DNA of 64,000 nucleotides from Druceiella hillmani (Eukaryota; Arthropoda; Insecta; Lepidoptera; Hepialidae), in the NCBI GenBank assembly GCA_039881145.1, contig JAYKKI010000088.1, positions 4,692,001 through 4,756,000 on the forward strand, written 5' to 3'. The notes beneath the pieces are model-generated. The model was not told the DNA's origin. It was given only the letters and a program-made list of their open reading frames with translations, and did not search any database. Of this stretch, positions 47,830-58,197 are shown piece by piece (the first letter of the stretch is position 1; each line of letters starts with the position of its first letter). Made by a program: the position numbers and the translations under genes.

Positions 47830-47869
47830 TTTAGATGCAGGCAAGCATAAATGCTTGCCCGCATCTAAA
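47830..47869. repeat. 19-bp palindrome with one mismatch
   Basis: TTTAGATGCAGGCAAGCAT, AA, then its inverse with one C/A difference. It is unusually GC-rich for this region and is absent from unit 1 near 41.2 kb. Confidence 0.95.
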
Positions 47870-47970
47870 TATAACTATATTGCAATAGCTATAATAGTTC
47901 GATAAATTCGAAAATATTGATTTTAGAGAAATATATTTCATTCAAAACTAGTAGAGAATTATTTGCTCAA

Positions 47971-48837
47971 TCAAAAACTGCTTTTATCGTTAATGAACTG
48001 TTATTCTTTCCGACATATTTAATGACAAAAAGTGTTTTACAAAATGAAGGTAAAACCAACCAACCCTTGCACTGCACCAATTTTATTTAATAGGAATATT
48101 AATCACACATTTATGAAACTCGACAAATTAACACTAAATACTTCGTACTATGGAGACCCATAAACTAATATCTGACTACTTGACTACTTGTGATATAAAG
48201 AATAGTTGAAAAAATAAGTTCAACTAAGCAATAATTTCATTGAAATTTGAGTGATCTAACAGACCTGCATTTAAACAGACCGTGCAATATTTGTCCAGAC
48301 TATTAGTATAACCTTAAATTCATTAAATCTCCACATTCAATATATGTGAAGAAAAAACAGAGAATATTTCCAGATGCAATAATCGGAATCCACGATATCA
48401 AGTGCTTTTGCTACGTGTTTCGTTTCGACATATTCCAGAAAATTTTTGAATGGGTATGGTTTCTGAATGGGTATGGTAAAGTAAATTGTCCTTTTTACCA
48501 ATTTTACCTGAACTCTGAACAACTCTTCAGACTGTGCTTGAGCGATTCTCCTTTGCTAAATATCATATTGTGTGGTAATGTTAAATTAAATTATTGCTAC
48601 ATACATTTTTACGTTTGGAAAGTACCTCAATTCAACCATGATTTCATTTCTATTATTTTGTTTCAAAAGGAGTTCAAGGTGTAAGTATGTTACTTTGGTT
48701 TTTTAAAAATTCAAAACAAAATTTGATGACTATAACTAAATCTACTATTCTAATAAACTATTTACAAATATTGATAGAGTTTTCCCAGTAATATTTTCAA
48801 AGGTGTAAAGCAAATAACATTTATACATATTAAATTA
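47971..48837. other. AT-rich stretch, no supported gene
   Basis: A 112-codon open frame (48346-48684, +) is aromatic-rich (CPFYQFYLNSEQLFRLCL), with no recognised domain. GAATGGGTATGGT occurs twice (48449, 48466). Confidence 0.35.
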
Positions 48838-48960
48838 AGGTTCTGCACTTCAAAGGGAAAAACGGAACCTTTATAAGGTCACTCACGTCTTTCCGTTTCA
48901 ACAAAAATGTGGCGTAGCAACAAAGTATATTAATTTGCATATATTATGAAACAATATAAA
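48838..48960 (+). repeat. Interspersed repeat, family L (head copy)
   Basis: AAGGTTCTGCACTTCAAAGG, AAAAACGGAACCTTTATAAG and GTCACTCACGTCTTTCCG match the head of the family and parallel the minus-strand copy at 20860-21055. Confidence 0.5.
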
Positions 48961-49192
48961 ACATATGTGATGATTTATTATCACGTTTCGCAATTTAGTG
49001 TACTAATAATCTTTGAGTATTACAATTTTCTGCGCCAATGAGTATTACTGTTTATTAAATTTGATTAAAATTCTCTTCTATTCTAAAAATTATTGAATGA
49101 CAACCAAACTGTCACAGTAAGAAACGTGTTACCATTAATAAATTCAAAATAGAAAGACTGTGACATTCCCTGTAACTTGCCTGCATCCTTTA

Positions 49193-49210
49193 TATGTATA
49201 TATACATATG

Positions 49211-49243
<33 letters not shown>

Positions 49244-49302
49244 TTATATATATATATATATATATACACATACACACACACACACGCATATATGTGCGTG
49301 TA
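49193..49302. repeat. Compound (TA)/(CA) microsatellite
   Basis: TA, then CA, TA and CACACA stretches with a CGCATATATGTGCG palindrome at the right end. Confidence 0.95.
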
Positions 49303-49574
49303 CATAGAGCTACTAACTTACAAACGCGCCACCTTTGTACACAAACTTCTTATGTGTAGTAAATAAAAACAAAAGTCAATTATATAAGCATCGTCGGTAA
49401 CTAATACCTATTTCCAACATGTAGGCAGAGCTGAAATTAATAAAAAGAAGCATTAACGGGAACTGCTATAAATAAAACAATTTTGGTACCAAGAGATATT
49501 CGTAATTTTACCTTTTCAGGGACAATACTTCCATTTCAATTTCAAAGAAGACAGTTCCCAGTAATACCTGCATT

Positions 49575-49801
49575 TGCTATGACTATAATCAAATTACAAG
49601 GTTGAAATTTGATAAAATGGATATATTATTATGACGTCGACTTGTATGGATTGCTCTGACCATTATCAAATTACAAGGTTGAAATATTATAAAATTGATG
49701 TATTATTATGACGTCCACTTGCATGGATTGCTATGACCATTATCAAATTACAAGGTTGAAATTTTGTAAAATTTATATGTTATTATGACGTCCACTGTTT
49801 T
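49575..49801 (+). repeat. 77-bp tandem repeat, three copies
   Basis: Units start TGCTATGAC or TGCTCTGAC at 49575, 49652 and 49729, and share CAAATTACAAGGTTGAAAT and TATTATGACGTC. Confidence 0.95.
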
Positions 49802-50524
49802 TGCATGGACAATTTTATATTTCTAATGACAATGGTCAAGGTAACTTACACAATTATAATTGACTTTTTCCAAATGATATTGTTTATAGCGAAGGTTCAC
49901 GTATAAATTGATATAAATTGCATTGAATTTTCAATGTAAGATTTACTTTTTAAATTTTTTAAATATTTCATTCGTTTATTTTAAGAATAAAATACACATG
50001 TTAAAATTTGAATTAATTATTTATCAATGAGTACATTTTTGTATTATTAATATCTACTTTTAAGTAGTTTAAGCTTGATTTTGAATTGAAATTTAAATCT
50101 GGTTTCATATAAATAAATCAAGGTTTTTAAATTGTGATTTACTGTTACTTTAATCGAATTTATTTTTTAATTAGTTATGGTGGTACTGAACAATTTTGTA
50201 CTGTAAGTACATATAAAAGTATATGGTCTCAGATATACAATGAAAGCATGTATAAGAGTAGAAAACAATACTTGAAACATGCAAATTCAAATAGGTTTTC
50301 CTCAAATTTTCAATAATGATTATTACATTAATTTTGATTACTTTTAGTAATTCCGTACACACATTTTTATGGGATTTACCAATTATGCTTAGAATAAGAT
50401 GCATGGGTCTTTGTTATGATATCTTATGCTGCTTAGGACTTGAATATTTTGATAAATAAATTCATTTTTTCACTATTCGGAAAGTTCGATTAATACTAAA
50501 CTAAAAATGTTTCCCACTGCGAAC

Positions 50525-50590
50525 TGCTAATGTGACATCGGCCGCGTTGATACGAAAAAGTCTTTATGCAAAACGGTGATAAAAACCCAA
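50525..50590 (-). repeat. Core repeat family, block B copy 3, inverted
   Basis: The minus strand reads TTATCACCGTTTTGCATAAA, identical to block B copy 2. It lies about 0.95 kb from the inverted block A, preserving the family layout. The second copy of the young duplication has lost it. Confidence 0.7.
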
Positions 50591-51184
50591 TGTAAATAAC
50601 AATAAATCGTAAAGCATAGACTTAGCGTTTTTGTGTATCACTTATTTCTAACGCCCATACGACGATGTTCCGACTAATATTTTGTGTACATGTTATTGAC
50701 TGTGATAATATTTCACAAATGAGATTATTTGTATTTCTTTAAATAATTCAATGTAATAAATAGAATAGAATTCAATTTTATTCATATTTTTATATAACAT
50801 AAAAATGAACGAAGTTAAGTAGTTCGTACTGACACGACATTTTGTCATTACACACATTTTGTATCACACTCCGCCGAACGATTTTTTCAAGCTAAGTGCA
50901 AGAATATATCTGTGAATGTAAATATTCTCATACATCTAGCATAAAATAATGAATGTATGAAGACATTTTTGGATGACTGAATTAAAATATAAATCAACAA
51001 CCCAGTGATTGATTACAGCCTGGATAATAGTATATTTGTCTAGTAAATATTATTATTTATAAACCTTATTAAAAAATAAATGAGTGTAATTTTAAAAGTT
51101 ATGAACAAGATTAAGATTTAATTAATTAAAGATGACAAGTGAAACTATTTTCCGTCGTATAGTTATAATATCATTTTATCAGCT

Positions 51185-51187
<3 letters not shown>

Positions 51188-51242
<55 letters not shown>

Positions 51243-51257
51243 GTGTGTGTGTATATA
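51188..51257. repeat. (TA)n with (TG) end
   Basis: About 26 TA units, then ATATATGTGTGTGTGTATA. Confidence 0.96.
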
Positions 51258-51439
51258 CAAATAAGTATATGTATATTAACTTACATAGCAAGATTAATAA
51301 GAAGAGATTTTCTGGTAATTTAAAAAAAATGTGGTCTAAATTTCCTCAAATACCTACACGTGATACTAAAAATCGAAAAAGAAAACTCGCAACAACTTTA
51401 CTAGATTAAAACTTATTGGGTATATCGCTAAGTATTTAT

Positions 51440-51565
51440 AGGTTTCCGACAATTGATGCTTTACTGAGCTCATTCATAACCATTAAGCTCCCATACGGCA
51501 GGAGGGCATCTACGGTGACTTAGCATTCACGTGACGTAGTCGCTCCCCTAATTTACACTTTCGTA
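51440..51565 (-). repeat. Core repeat family, block A copy 4, inverted
   Basis: On the minus strand: GCGACTACGT, CACGTG (51528-51533), GTGAATGCTAAGTC, GGGAGCTTAATGG and AAAGCATCAATTGTCGG, matching the 44 kb copy closely. Confidence 0.8.
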
Positions 51566-52313
51566 TTGCACAGGGGTTTCACGGGGATATTATAGTGGTG
51601 AGTACATTATATGGCATAGACTGTTTCTTTCACGAACGATTTTGATTATTGTGAGTTTTTAAACATTAAACTAGCAACTAAAGTAAATATGGACTTTTAT
51701 AGATTCAAAAAAAGCTTTCATAGTTTTATTCTGGTATTTAATATATCACGGATATGTGAAAAAATATTGTGTTCGATTTAAGAAGTTAGATCATGTAAAA
51801 ATTATTATTGTAGGATGTTAACCATTTTCACTGAAGAGATTGAAATCGTTTGTTTGCGGTACATCTTAACTGACATTTTTAATGTAGCAATTAAATACGG
51901 CTGTTAGTGCTTTGTCTAAACTACTTATAAAAAATAAAACGTTTCTGATAGAAAAATACCCAATTGGATTTTCTATCTTTCTAGAATATCGTATCACGTT
52001 AGCAAATGTTTAAATATTACATTGACCATTTCGTTGTCAAAGTCCAGCACATGTAAAACCTGACTTTCAGTTAATATAACCTAAAACCGGTGCAACTCGG
52101 TGCACGTGACAGAAGTAAAACTTGTTTGCGATTTAAACTTTGTTTTAGAAGCAAGTGGCAGAACGACATGGAAAGATAGAAAAAAAGAGGAAAATATTCT
52201 AAAAGACTTCAACAAAATTTGTTGAAACCGGAGATGTATTAATCAATTAAAATAATTCAATTAACCAAAAATTTGTAAACCAATTGGTTTATTTTTTTGC
52301 AGAGTGATTATTT

Positions 52314-52378
52314 ATGTATATGTATATATATATATACATATATATGTGTGTGTGTATGTGTGTATGTGTGTGTGTGTA
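52314..52378. repeat. (TA)n/(TG)n microsatellite
   Basis: TA units followed by TGTGTG and TATGTG units. Confidence 0.95.
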
Positions 52379-53377
52379 AATACATAATATGAAAGTAAAA
52401 TTTTCACATACACTTTCATGGATAATTACCAATTACAAAAATTGCCGCGATGCCAGTACAAAAACACGGCGATATGCAGCTGGAGGAATTCGGTATGTAT
52501 TGCTTCTGTTGTAAATTGTAATTACGACTACTATATGGCTGGGTTCAGTACCGATTTATAAAATAAATAAATGCATGTATTGTTAGTTTTGGAATTGACG
52601 AAGTGCACGCAAAATTAGTAATAAATATATCGTAAATGTATAAATAAATTGAAAAAAATGTTGCCTGTTTACTTTTGACATACATAAAGATCATAAGCTA
52701 TGGATGATGGTAGTAGTGAGCCCCATTTTTTGTTTGCTTTGCGCAAAGTTTTGGCAATTTGCTTTTGACCCACGTAACGCACAAAACAACTTAGCAGTAC
52801 CGAGCGCCATTTTTTTCGTGCATGCGTGCACTTCTAGTGTTATTTTATCGTATTCATCTATCTTTTTTGGCTTTTAACTAATAGACTATTTTCCATCGTT
52901 CCTATCGCAAGATATTCGTTACATTCAGACGTTCAATAAAAACCTTGCATGAAAAACGTTACATAAACGGAAATGATATTCTCATCGCGGCAAATGGAGT
53001 TTTACTTCAAATTTTATACCTAAATTTCGTAATTAAATTAAAATAAGTTATAGAAATGTGTGAAGTGCAGTAAAGTAAATACTTTGCTAAATATTAGCAT
53101 TAGCTCGCACGCTGGTAATAAGTCAGTAATAATGCGATTATTTGTTGGCTATTAACTATTAGAAATATTGCTGCAACTATATTCCACATATTATACATAC
53201 TTGTGTTTACATTCTATTTTGATCAAATGTTTCTCTAATAACTTCGTTATCATCACGGTTATTGGGGTTGGGAAAATCGCTTTGGCGTTACCACCTTCCA
53301 AAGCGATGAAAGTCGTATCAACCTCCATCTAGTAGAAGTCAAGTTATATATGTCTGACAGGTAGACCGACATCATAT

Positions 53378-53378
<1 letters not shown>

Positions 53379-53443
<65 letters not shown>
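53379..53443. repeat. (TG)n(TA)n tract at the TIR element edge
   Basis: GTGTGTGTGT, then about 27 TA units, ending three bases before the left TIR. Confidence 0.96.
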
Positions 53444-53445
<2 letters not shown>

Positions 53446-53446
53446 G

Positions 53447-53501
53447 GTAATTTAAGTGAAGATAATCGGCGAAATTGTATTCAATATTTCATTTCATTGG
53501 G
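53447..53501 (+). repeat. Left TIR, copy 1
   Basis: GTAATTTAAGTGAAGATAAT CGGCG through CATTGGG matches the inverse of 56039-56093 with about six differences. Confidence 0.85.
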
Positions 53502-53733
53502 CATTCAATATTCGAATTCATTTTTAATAGTAGTTTATTAAATATTAAGTTATACTGGAAATTATCACAAATACTTAATTTTTGAGTAATTATTAAAATA
53601 TTTTTTGAAACGTACTATTGTATAAAAAAACATGAAATACAAAATTTCACAGAAAAAATACACCGCATACACATACAGTTATATCACGATGAATATGCGC
53701 TTGGACACCGATATTCAAAGATGTTGAATGACA

Positions 53734-54051
53734 TTACTGAGAAATAGTATTACAGAACATATAATATCTATTACAAAACATATTCATCATACATTTATCT
53801 ATTACATCGTATATCAACATTAACAATGTTTGTTCAGCCATGTTGCGGGGTTTACTAAATGTCATTGTCTCAAGTAGAAATCTCTTCACATCATTTAATT
53901 TAAAAGTAGTGTTTTCTTTCGCCACAAATAATTTCTTTTGTGCCCAGATCATTCTGATCGTGTATATTTTACAGTGATATGACGGTATCTTATTCTCGAA
54001 CAGCTGTATAGGTACTGTGCTTGAAACATTCGCCATTTTAATTACATTCAT
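53734..54051 (-). CDS. Unassigned 105-residue ORF in the TIR element
   Basis: A complete frame encodes MNVIKMANVSSTVPIQLFEN..., with FKLNDVKRFLLETMTF and NMAEQTLLMLIYDVIDK, and ends in a Cys/Tyr-rich stretch (MFCNRYYMFCNTISQ). The composition is protein-like, without a signal peptide or clear membrane helix. The flipped copy (63605-63895) keeps most of the sequence but has lost nearly 30 bases mid-frame and reads through stops. The orientation agrees with the minus-strand transposon remnant at the other end of the element, so it could be the last part of that gene. I recognise no family. Confidence 0.3.
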   Translation of the reverse strand: MNVIKMANVSSTVPIQLFENKIPSYHCKIYTIRMIWAQKKLFVAKENTTFKLNDVKRFLLETMTFSKPRNMAEQTLLMLIYDVIDKCMMNMFCNRYYMFCNTISQ

Positions 54052-54129
54052 ACTTAAAAATATTACACATTTAACACAACGAACTTAACAGTATATTTCT
54101 ACATATTTTTGCTAAATGCTGATGTAAAG

Positions 54130-54632
54130 GATCTTATGTTTTTCAAAAAAAATATTGTGGACAGATGAGTCGAAGTTTGATCAAGACGGAATTACGAATT
54201 ATTCTAAAGTTCATTTTTAGGCCCAAATGTATAAGTAAACCCGTGTGAAAAGAGATCAACAAAGTCACAACGACATTTTTCTTTGAATGTATGAATGGGA
54301 ATAATTAACGACAATTTAATTGGCCCATATTTTCTTCCCTATAATTTAAATGCAGTAGCGTAGGAACAGTTTTTAAGGGAAGATATATTTGGGCTGCTTG
54401 AAGACTTGCCTCTAAAAACAAGATGGAGACTGTTTTATCAACATGGCAGTATATAATTGCCATGAGATAGTAGTTGGATAATGAATTTCCCGATCGGTAG
54501 ATGGGCCGAGGAAGATTCATCCCTTGGCTGACGCCGATGAACTACTGCATCTGTAGACAAATAAAAAATATGGTTCAGATGTACTGATGTACTTTCAATA
54601 AATGATCTTAAAGACCGCATGATACACGTAAA
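54130..54632 (+). pseudogene. Decayed mariner-like transposase
   Basis: Tc1/mariner-type DDE transposases cut and paste DNA at TA sites. ILWTDESKFDQDGITNYSK (about 54152-54208) carries the first catalytic Asp of the W/F-T-D-E-S motif. Further blocks follow in order: AQMY; NWPIFFPYN; QFLREDIFGLLEDLPLKTRW; FYQHGS, where the second Asp block is eroded; NFPIGRWAEEDSS; and a terminal INDLKDRMIHV. Several frameshifts and stops separate the blocks, and the P-D-L-x-P-L-D block is unrecognisable. The N-terminal DNA-binding part is missing. The order of six blocks makes the family call firm; the protein cannot be functional. Confidence 0.75.
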
Positions 54633-54776
54633 ATAATTATCAGTTTATCAAGTTCTGTAGTAAAAAGTCAATTAAGTAAAAGAATGTGGAAAAACTATCC
54701 TTACCTGATTTCTAAATAAAAGCTCATACTTTGAAAACCGACTGTAAATATCTTCTTTATTTTATTTTTAAAAATA

Positions 54777-55006
54777 ATTTCAAATAAAGATATTTTTTTA
54801 AATTTAGCTAAGAAGATGATTTTCGACTTTCACCAAAATTTTGTTCAATAGTTTTGTAACTTTAAGGTACATATTTGTATGTGATAAGATCATTTCAAAT
54901 AAAGATATTTTTTTAAACTTAGCTAAGAAGATGATTTTCGACTTTCACCAAAATTTTTTTCAATAGTTTTTTAACTTTAAGGTACATATTTGTATCTTAT
55001 CACTTA
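54777..55006 (+). repeat. 115-bp tandem duplication
   Basis: ATTTCAAATAAAGATATTTT starts at 54777 and again at 54892; the two units differ at a handful of positions. The other copy of the element has one unit only. Confidence 0.9.
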
Positions 55007-55459
55007 GCTAATAATAAGAAAATGTTAATAATAAATAGTTAATGTATATAACGTCCGTGACTTTTTGCAAAAACAAATTTTTTTTTTCAAATATTTGAAA
55101 CTTGTTGCTGAAATCAAATTATGAAACGTGTTGCGTTACGGAGCTCTTATTAAAACAATTGTACACTTTATTTAAATATAATTACTGTTTATTACGTACC
55201 GGAATATGTATAAACCAGAAAATTAAAGTAAATACCCAAATTTTCTGAATTAAATTAACTTTAAAAATATCTAACCAGGTTTTTTGAAAATTTTATAAAA
55301 ATACGAATATCTTCATTACGCTCCATTTAGCTGGAGTACATCTATATTGTCCTTTATAATAAATATCATTCGTCGTGATTTTAGGTAGAGAAATATTTTT
55401 TTGGAAGTACATCGCTATTGCAAGAAAATCTTTTTGATTTTTACTTTGTTTTTTAGCTG

Positions 55460-56000
55460 TCTAAAAAATATGTGCTTTTGTCAGCTGAACTTTATTTAAA
55501 ACTGATAGTTTTCTAAATTCATCTAGCTTTTTATCTTCTTCAAGTACTGTAACTTTAGCTAAACAAGCATCACAGATATTGCACGTATCCATGCTGAGAT
55601 AACCAAAAGCTAGGTTAAATTCTGTGTTTCTGTGTAAAAATATGTCTATAATACTCGTAAGAAATATGTTTTTAATGTTTATTGTCTTCTAGAAACATGT
55701 TTGTACATCTTCTTTACTGACAATTCGCTAAATAAATTTTCCTAATATCTTTTCAAAACCTTTTCTTTTATCTCTGTTGGTAGTTTTTGTGCTTGTTATG
55801 ACTTCCTCTAAGCTATACAGGAGCTTTTAACCCTGGCCTTGGTTATGCCGTGTAATTATATGAATGCTTTGAAACAAACACGTACATCTTTTATGTCTTC
55901 TTTGTTTTCAATTCTCACTTTATAGCTGTATGTAGCTCTATGAAACTATCCTTACCCTTTATTTTTCTGCTTCTTTTGCATTTAACATTATTAATATTCA
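55460..56000 (-). pseudogene. Decayed transposon-type protein (D-x-C-x-x-C family)
   Basis: Minus-strand fragments follow, in order and across shifted frames, a multi-copy arthropod protein family recalled as transposon-derived: VRVCFKAFI and HGITKARV, then ELSVKKMYKHV, then YEYYRHIF, then EFNLAFGYLSMDTCNICDAC and LAKVTVLEEDKKLD. The family pattern Y-R-x-I-F...F-N-x-x-F-x-x-P-x-x-D-x-C-x-x-C is well matched. The reading frame stops after VQLTKAHI, and the same stop is present in the flipped copy, so it predates the duplication. The superfamily is uncertain. Confidence 0.55.
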
Positions 56001-56038
56001 TAAGCCCTGACAAATATAAGTTCCGCTCAATAACACTA

Positions 56039-56093
56039 CCCAATGAATTGAAATATTGAATAATATTGCGCCGATTATCTTCACTTATATTAC
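56039..56093 (-). repeat. Right TIR, copy 1
   Basis: The inverse reads GTAATATAAGTGAAGATAAT CGGCG through CATTGGG. See the left TIR. Confidence 0.85.
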
Positions 56094-56134
56094 CAAAATA
56101 TTTGAATCTTTTAGTAATTTAAGTGAAGATAATC
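56073..56134. repeat. Extra inverted TIR tip outside the element
   Basis: GATTATCTTCACTTA (56073-56087) is followed after 32 bases by TAAGTGAAGATAATC (56120-56134), an exact inverse. A third TIR tip therefore lies just outside the right end, perhaps the edge of another copy. Confidence 0.8.
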
Positions 56135-56409
56135 ATTATATTAATTTATAACATTTTTCGCTGTCGTTTTTGTTTTTGTCGTTTTGGTTAAGAAGTGGCA
56201 AAATCTCCCCCCTTTTACGTTTGGACATTGTATAAAATATAAATAAAATCAACTTTTTATTAAGAAGTTAACTAAGTACACTTTAAACACTTTTCATACT
56301 TTTCATTTTCAGTCACTGTATCACTTTGATTACTCACATTTCGCTGTTTGCTTTTATTCACTCACTGCACTTCACTGATAACAAACTGACTTTTGAACCC
56401 ACGACGGAT
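56135..56409. other. Spacer, nothing recognised
   Basis: A GTCGTTTTTGTTTTTGTCG stretch near 56163 is a mirror-like motif. No gene. Confidence 0.4.
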
Positions 56410-56668
56410 CATGTTTCATATACCCCTACCAATGGGTAGAACCACCCATACAAAAAAGGCTTCGAATGATCCACAATCTTTGTGAACATTTCACAGCATT
56501 TCAGAGTGTTCTGGTGTGTTTCACAATTATCTGGGATATTTCCTGACTTTCCAGACTGTTCCCAAACATTACATAATATTACAAATGTTACAGGATGTTC
56601 TGGAATGTTGTGGAATGCTCTCAAATACTCTCGAATGTTCTGAACTATTCTAGAAATTTCTAGAGGGC
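56410..56668. promoter_or_regulatory. Heat-shock-element-like GAA/TTC array
   Basis: The sequence is dense in GAA and TTC half-sites. ATTCTAGAAATTTCTAGAG (56648-56666) gives TTC-2-GAA-2-TTC-2-GA, and GTTCTGGAATGTT (56597-56609) gives TTC-2-GAA-2-TT. Alternating nGAAn pentamers are the binding site of heat-shock factor. Looser copies go back to about 56480. The array may be a real control region or a decayed simple repeat. A GC-rich patch follows on its right. Confidence 0.4.
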
Positions 56669-56689
56669 GAAACTTCCAGCCCTTAAGCA

Positions 56690-56970
56690 CGCCCTTCAGG
56701 TAAAAACGGGAACCTTCTTCATGGATGGGAGATAGAGAGCTACCACGCCATCTAACTCTTTAGATCATACCGGGACTCGTTTGTGACGCAAGTAGTAAAA
56801 ACATATTTCTTGAACGGATGCAGTCTGTGTGAGATAGTGAACTCGCTTACCCAATGCCGAAGAAAACCGAGTTTACCCGATTGAGGGTCACCGACCCGAG
56901 CAAACGTTATCGAGCCGTACGAACGCCTTAGCTTCGTTCACTCCTCAGAATAAGTTTCCATCTCAAAGTA
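56690..56970. other. GC-rich patch beside the GAA/TTC array
   Basis: CG-containing sequence such as GAGGGTCACCGACCCGAGC stands out from its flanks. No open frame with a recognisable domain was found. It could be a 5' UTR or promoter, or a transposon fragment. Confidence 0.3.
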
Positions 56971-57540
56971 CAATAAGAAGGTGCGCCTAAAGAAGTTTTC
57001 ACTCCAAACATATTTAAGTAATTTAATAAGAGTTTATTAAGCTACGGTAAAAAACGAGAAGTAATGTAAAGTGGTATTTGATTTAGACATTATTTCCAAT
57101 TTCATCTTAGGTTTTATTGATGAACGGTTAGTTTTTTACCTTTCTTAAAAACATTTCATAAAATAAAAATAATGTGAAATTAAATACAAAATCTTAAAGT
57201 AGTCCAAAAAATATGAATTGATTTGCTTGAAAATTTAATAGGAAACATAGAATTCTTTTCACAATATCAAAAATAATAATAAAGCAATTTATACATATAA
57301 GCAAATTATACCAAACTTAATGTGTATTTATGTTTTATAGACTGCATAAACGATTATACGTTTAATCATAATTTAATTTTATCACAAATGTTATAAATAA
57401 ATAAAAGTTAAATAAAACAGTAACACGGTTTTGGGCAATCGTTCTCCTTTACCGGTATGTCATGGACATTTCCAGTTTTTGCCGCCTCGGATATAAATAA
57501 TAACCTTTTTTGGCGCCATCTGATAGAGTTTTCGTAAAAA
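56971..57540. other. AT-rich spacer before the second duplication copy
   Basis: Nothing recognised. GGCGCCATCTGATAGAG at 57512 marks the last non-duplicated sequence. Confidence 0.4.
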
Positions 57541-57649
57541 CTATTGAATGGACACAACAAGGAAACTGCCACAGTAAAAAATATGTTACCATTAATAAAT
57601 TTAAAATAGAAAAACCGTGACTTTCCCTGTAACTTGCCTGCATCCTTGA

Positions 57650-57671
57650 TATGTATATATATATACATATG

Positions 57672-57704
<33 letters not shown>

Positions 57705-57708
57705 GTAC
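57650..57708. repeat. (TA)/(CA) microsatellite
   Basis: A shorter counterpart of 49193-49302. Confidence 0.95.
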
Positions 57709-57970
57709 ATAGAGTTACCAACTTACAGATGCGCCACCTTTGTACACAAACTTTTTATACGTAGTAAATAAAATCAAAAGTCAATTATATAAGCACCGTC
57801 GGTAACTAACCACCTATAGCCAATACGTAGGCAGAGCTGAAACTAATAAAAAGAAGCATTAACGGGAACTGCTATAAATAAAAGAATTTTGATTGCAAGA
57901 GATATTCGGAATTTTATCTTTTCTGGGACAATACTTCCATTTCATTTTCAAAGAACACAGTTTCTGCAGT

Positions 57971-58197
57971 TGCTATGACCATTATCAAATCACAAGGTTG
58001 AAATTTGATAAAATTGATATATTATTATGACGTCCACTTGCATGGATTGCTAAGACCATTATCAAATTAGAAGGTTGAAGTTTGATAAAATTGATATATT
58101 ATTATGACGTCCACTTGCATGGATTGCTATGACCATTATCAAATTACAAGGTTGAAATTCGATAAAATTGATATATTATTATGTCCACTGTTTTTGC
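57971..58197 (+). repeat. 77-bp tandem repeat, three copies
   Basis: Units start at 57971, 58048 and 58125. The counterpart is 49575-49801; the third unit has a small deletion (TATTATGTCC). Confidence 0.95.

Larger units (their letters stand above)
41950..47970. repeat. Old tandem duplication, unit 2
   Basis: This is the partner of 35780-41510; the offset drifts from about 6.0 kb at the left to about 6.7 kb at the right because of indels. It contains block A copy 3, block B copy 2, a (TA)n tract and two palindromes. No intact gene was found. Confidence 0.6.
49090..53525 (+). repeat. Young direct duplication, copy 1
   Basis: It is collinear with 57541-61730. Over about 320 bases compared by eye (51636-51955 against 59815-60137) I count six substitutions, so the copies are about 98% alike there. 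Homology starts at ATTGAATG and ends about 25 bases inside the TIR element. It holds a 77-bp tandem repeat, four TA/CA/TG tracts and inverted copies of blocks A and B. No gene was recognised; matching 60-codon frames at 50134 and 58531 reflect the duplication only. Confidence 0.92.
53447..56093. mobile_element. Decayed DNA transposon with 55-bp TIRs, copy 1
   Basis: About 2.65 kb is bounded by inverted repeats of 55 bases. Inside are, left to right, a 105-codon frame (-), a decayed mariner-like transposase (+), a 115-bp tandem duplication, and a decayed transposon-type protein (-). Two transposase-type remnants on opposite strands suggest one element nested in another; the minus-strand protein and the TIRs may be the host element. 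A second copy starts at 61652 with its interior reversed. No clear target-site duplication was found, partly because the left edge abuts (TA)n. Confidence 0.7.

Noticed and set aside
47830..47869. Possible microRNA precursor
   Set aside because: The loop is only two bases, incompatible with a normal precursor hairpin.
50134..50316. 60-codon frame repeated almost unchanged at 58531-58713
   Set aside because: The two copies lie in the young duplication and differ at three residues in 60; overall similarity explains the conservation, and no domain or initiation signal was seen.
52691..52838. Stretch of about 148 bases identical in both duplication copies, with a 39-codon antisense frame
   Set aside because: At about 2% divergence a gap of this length without differences is not surprising, and the frame is too short to support.
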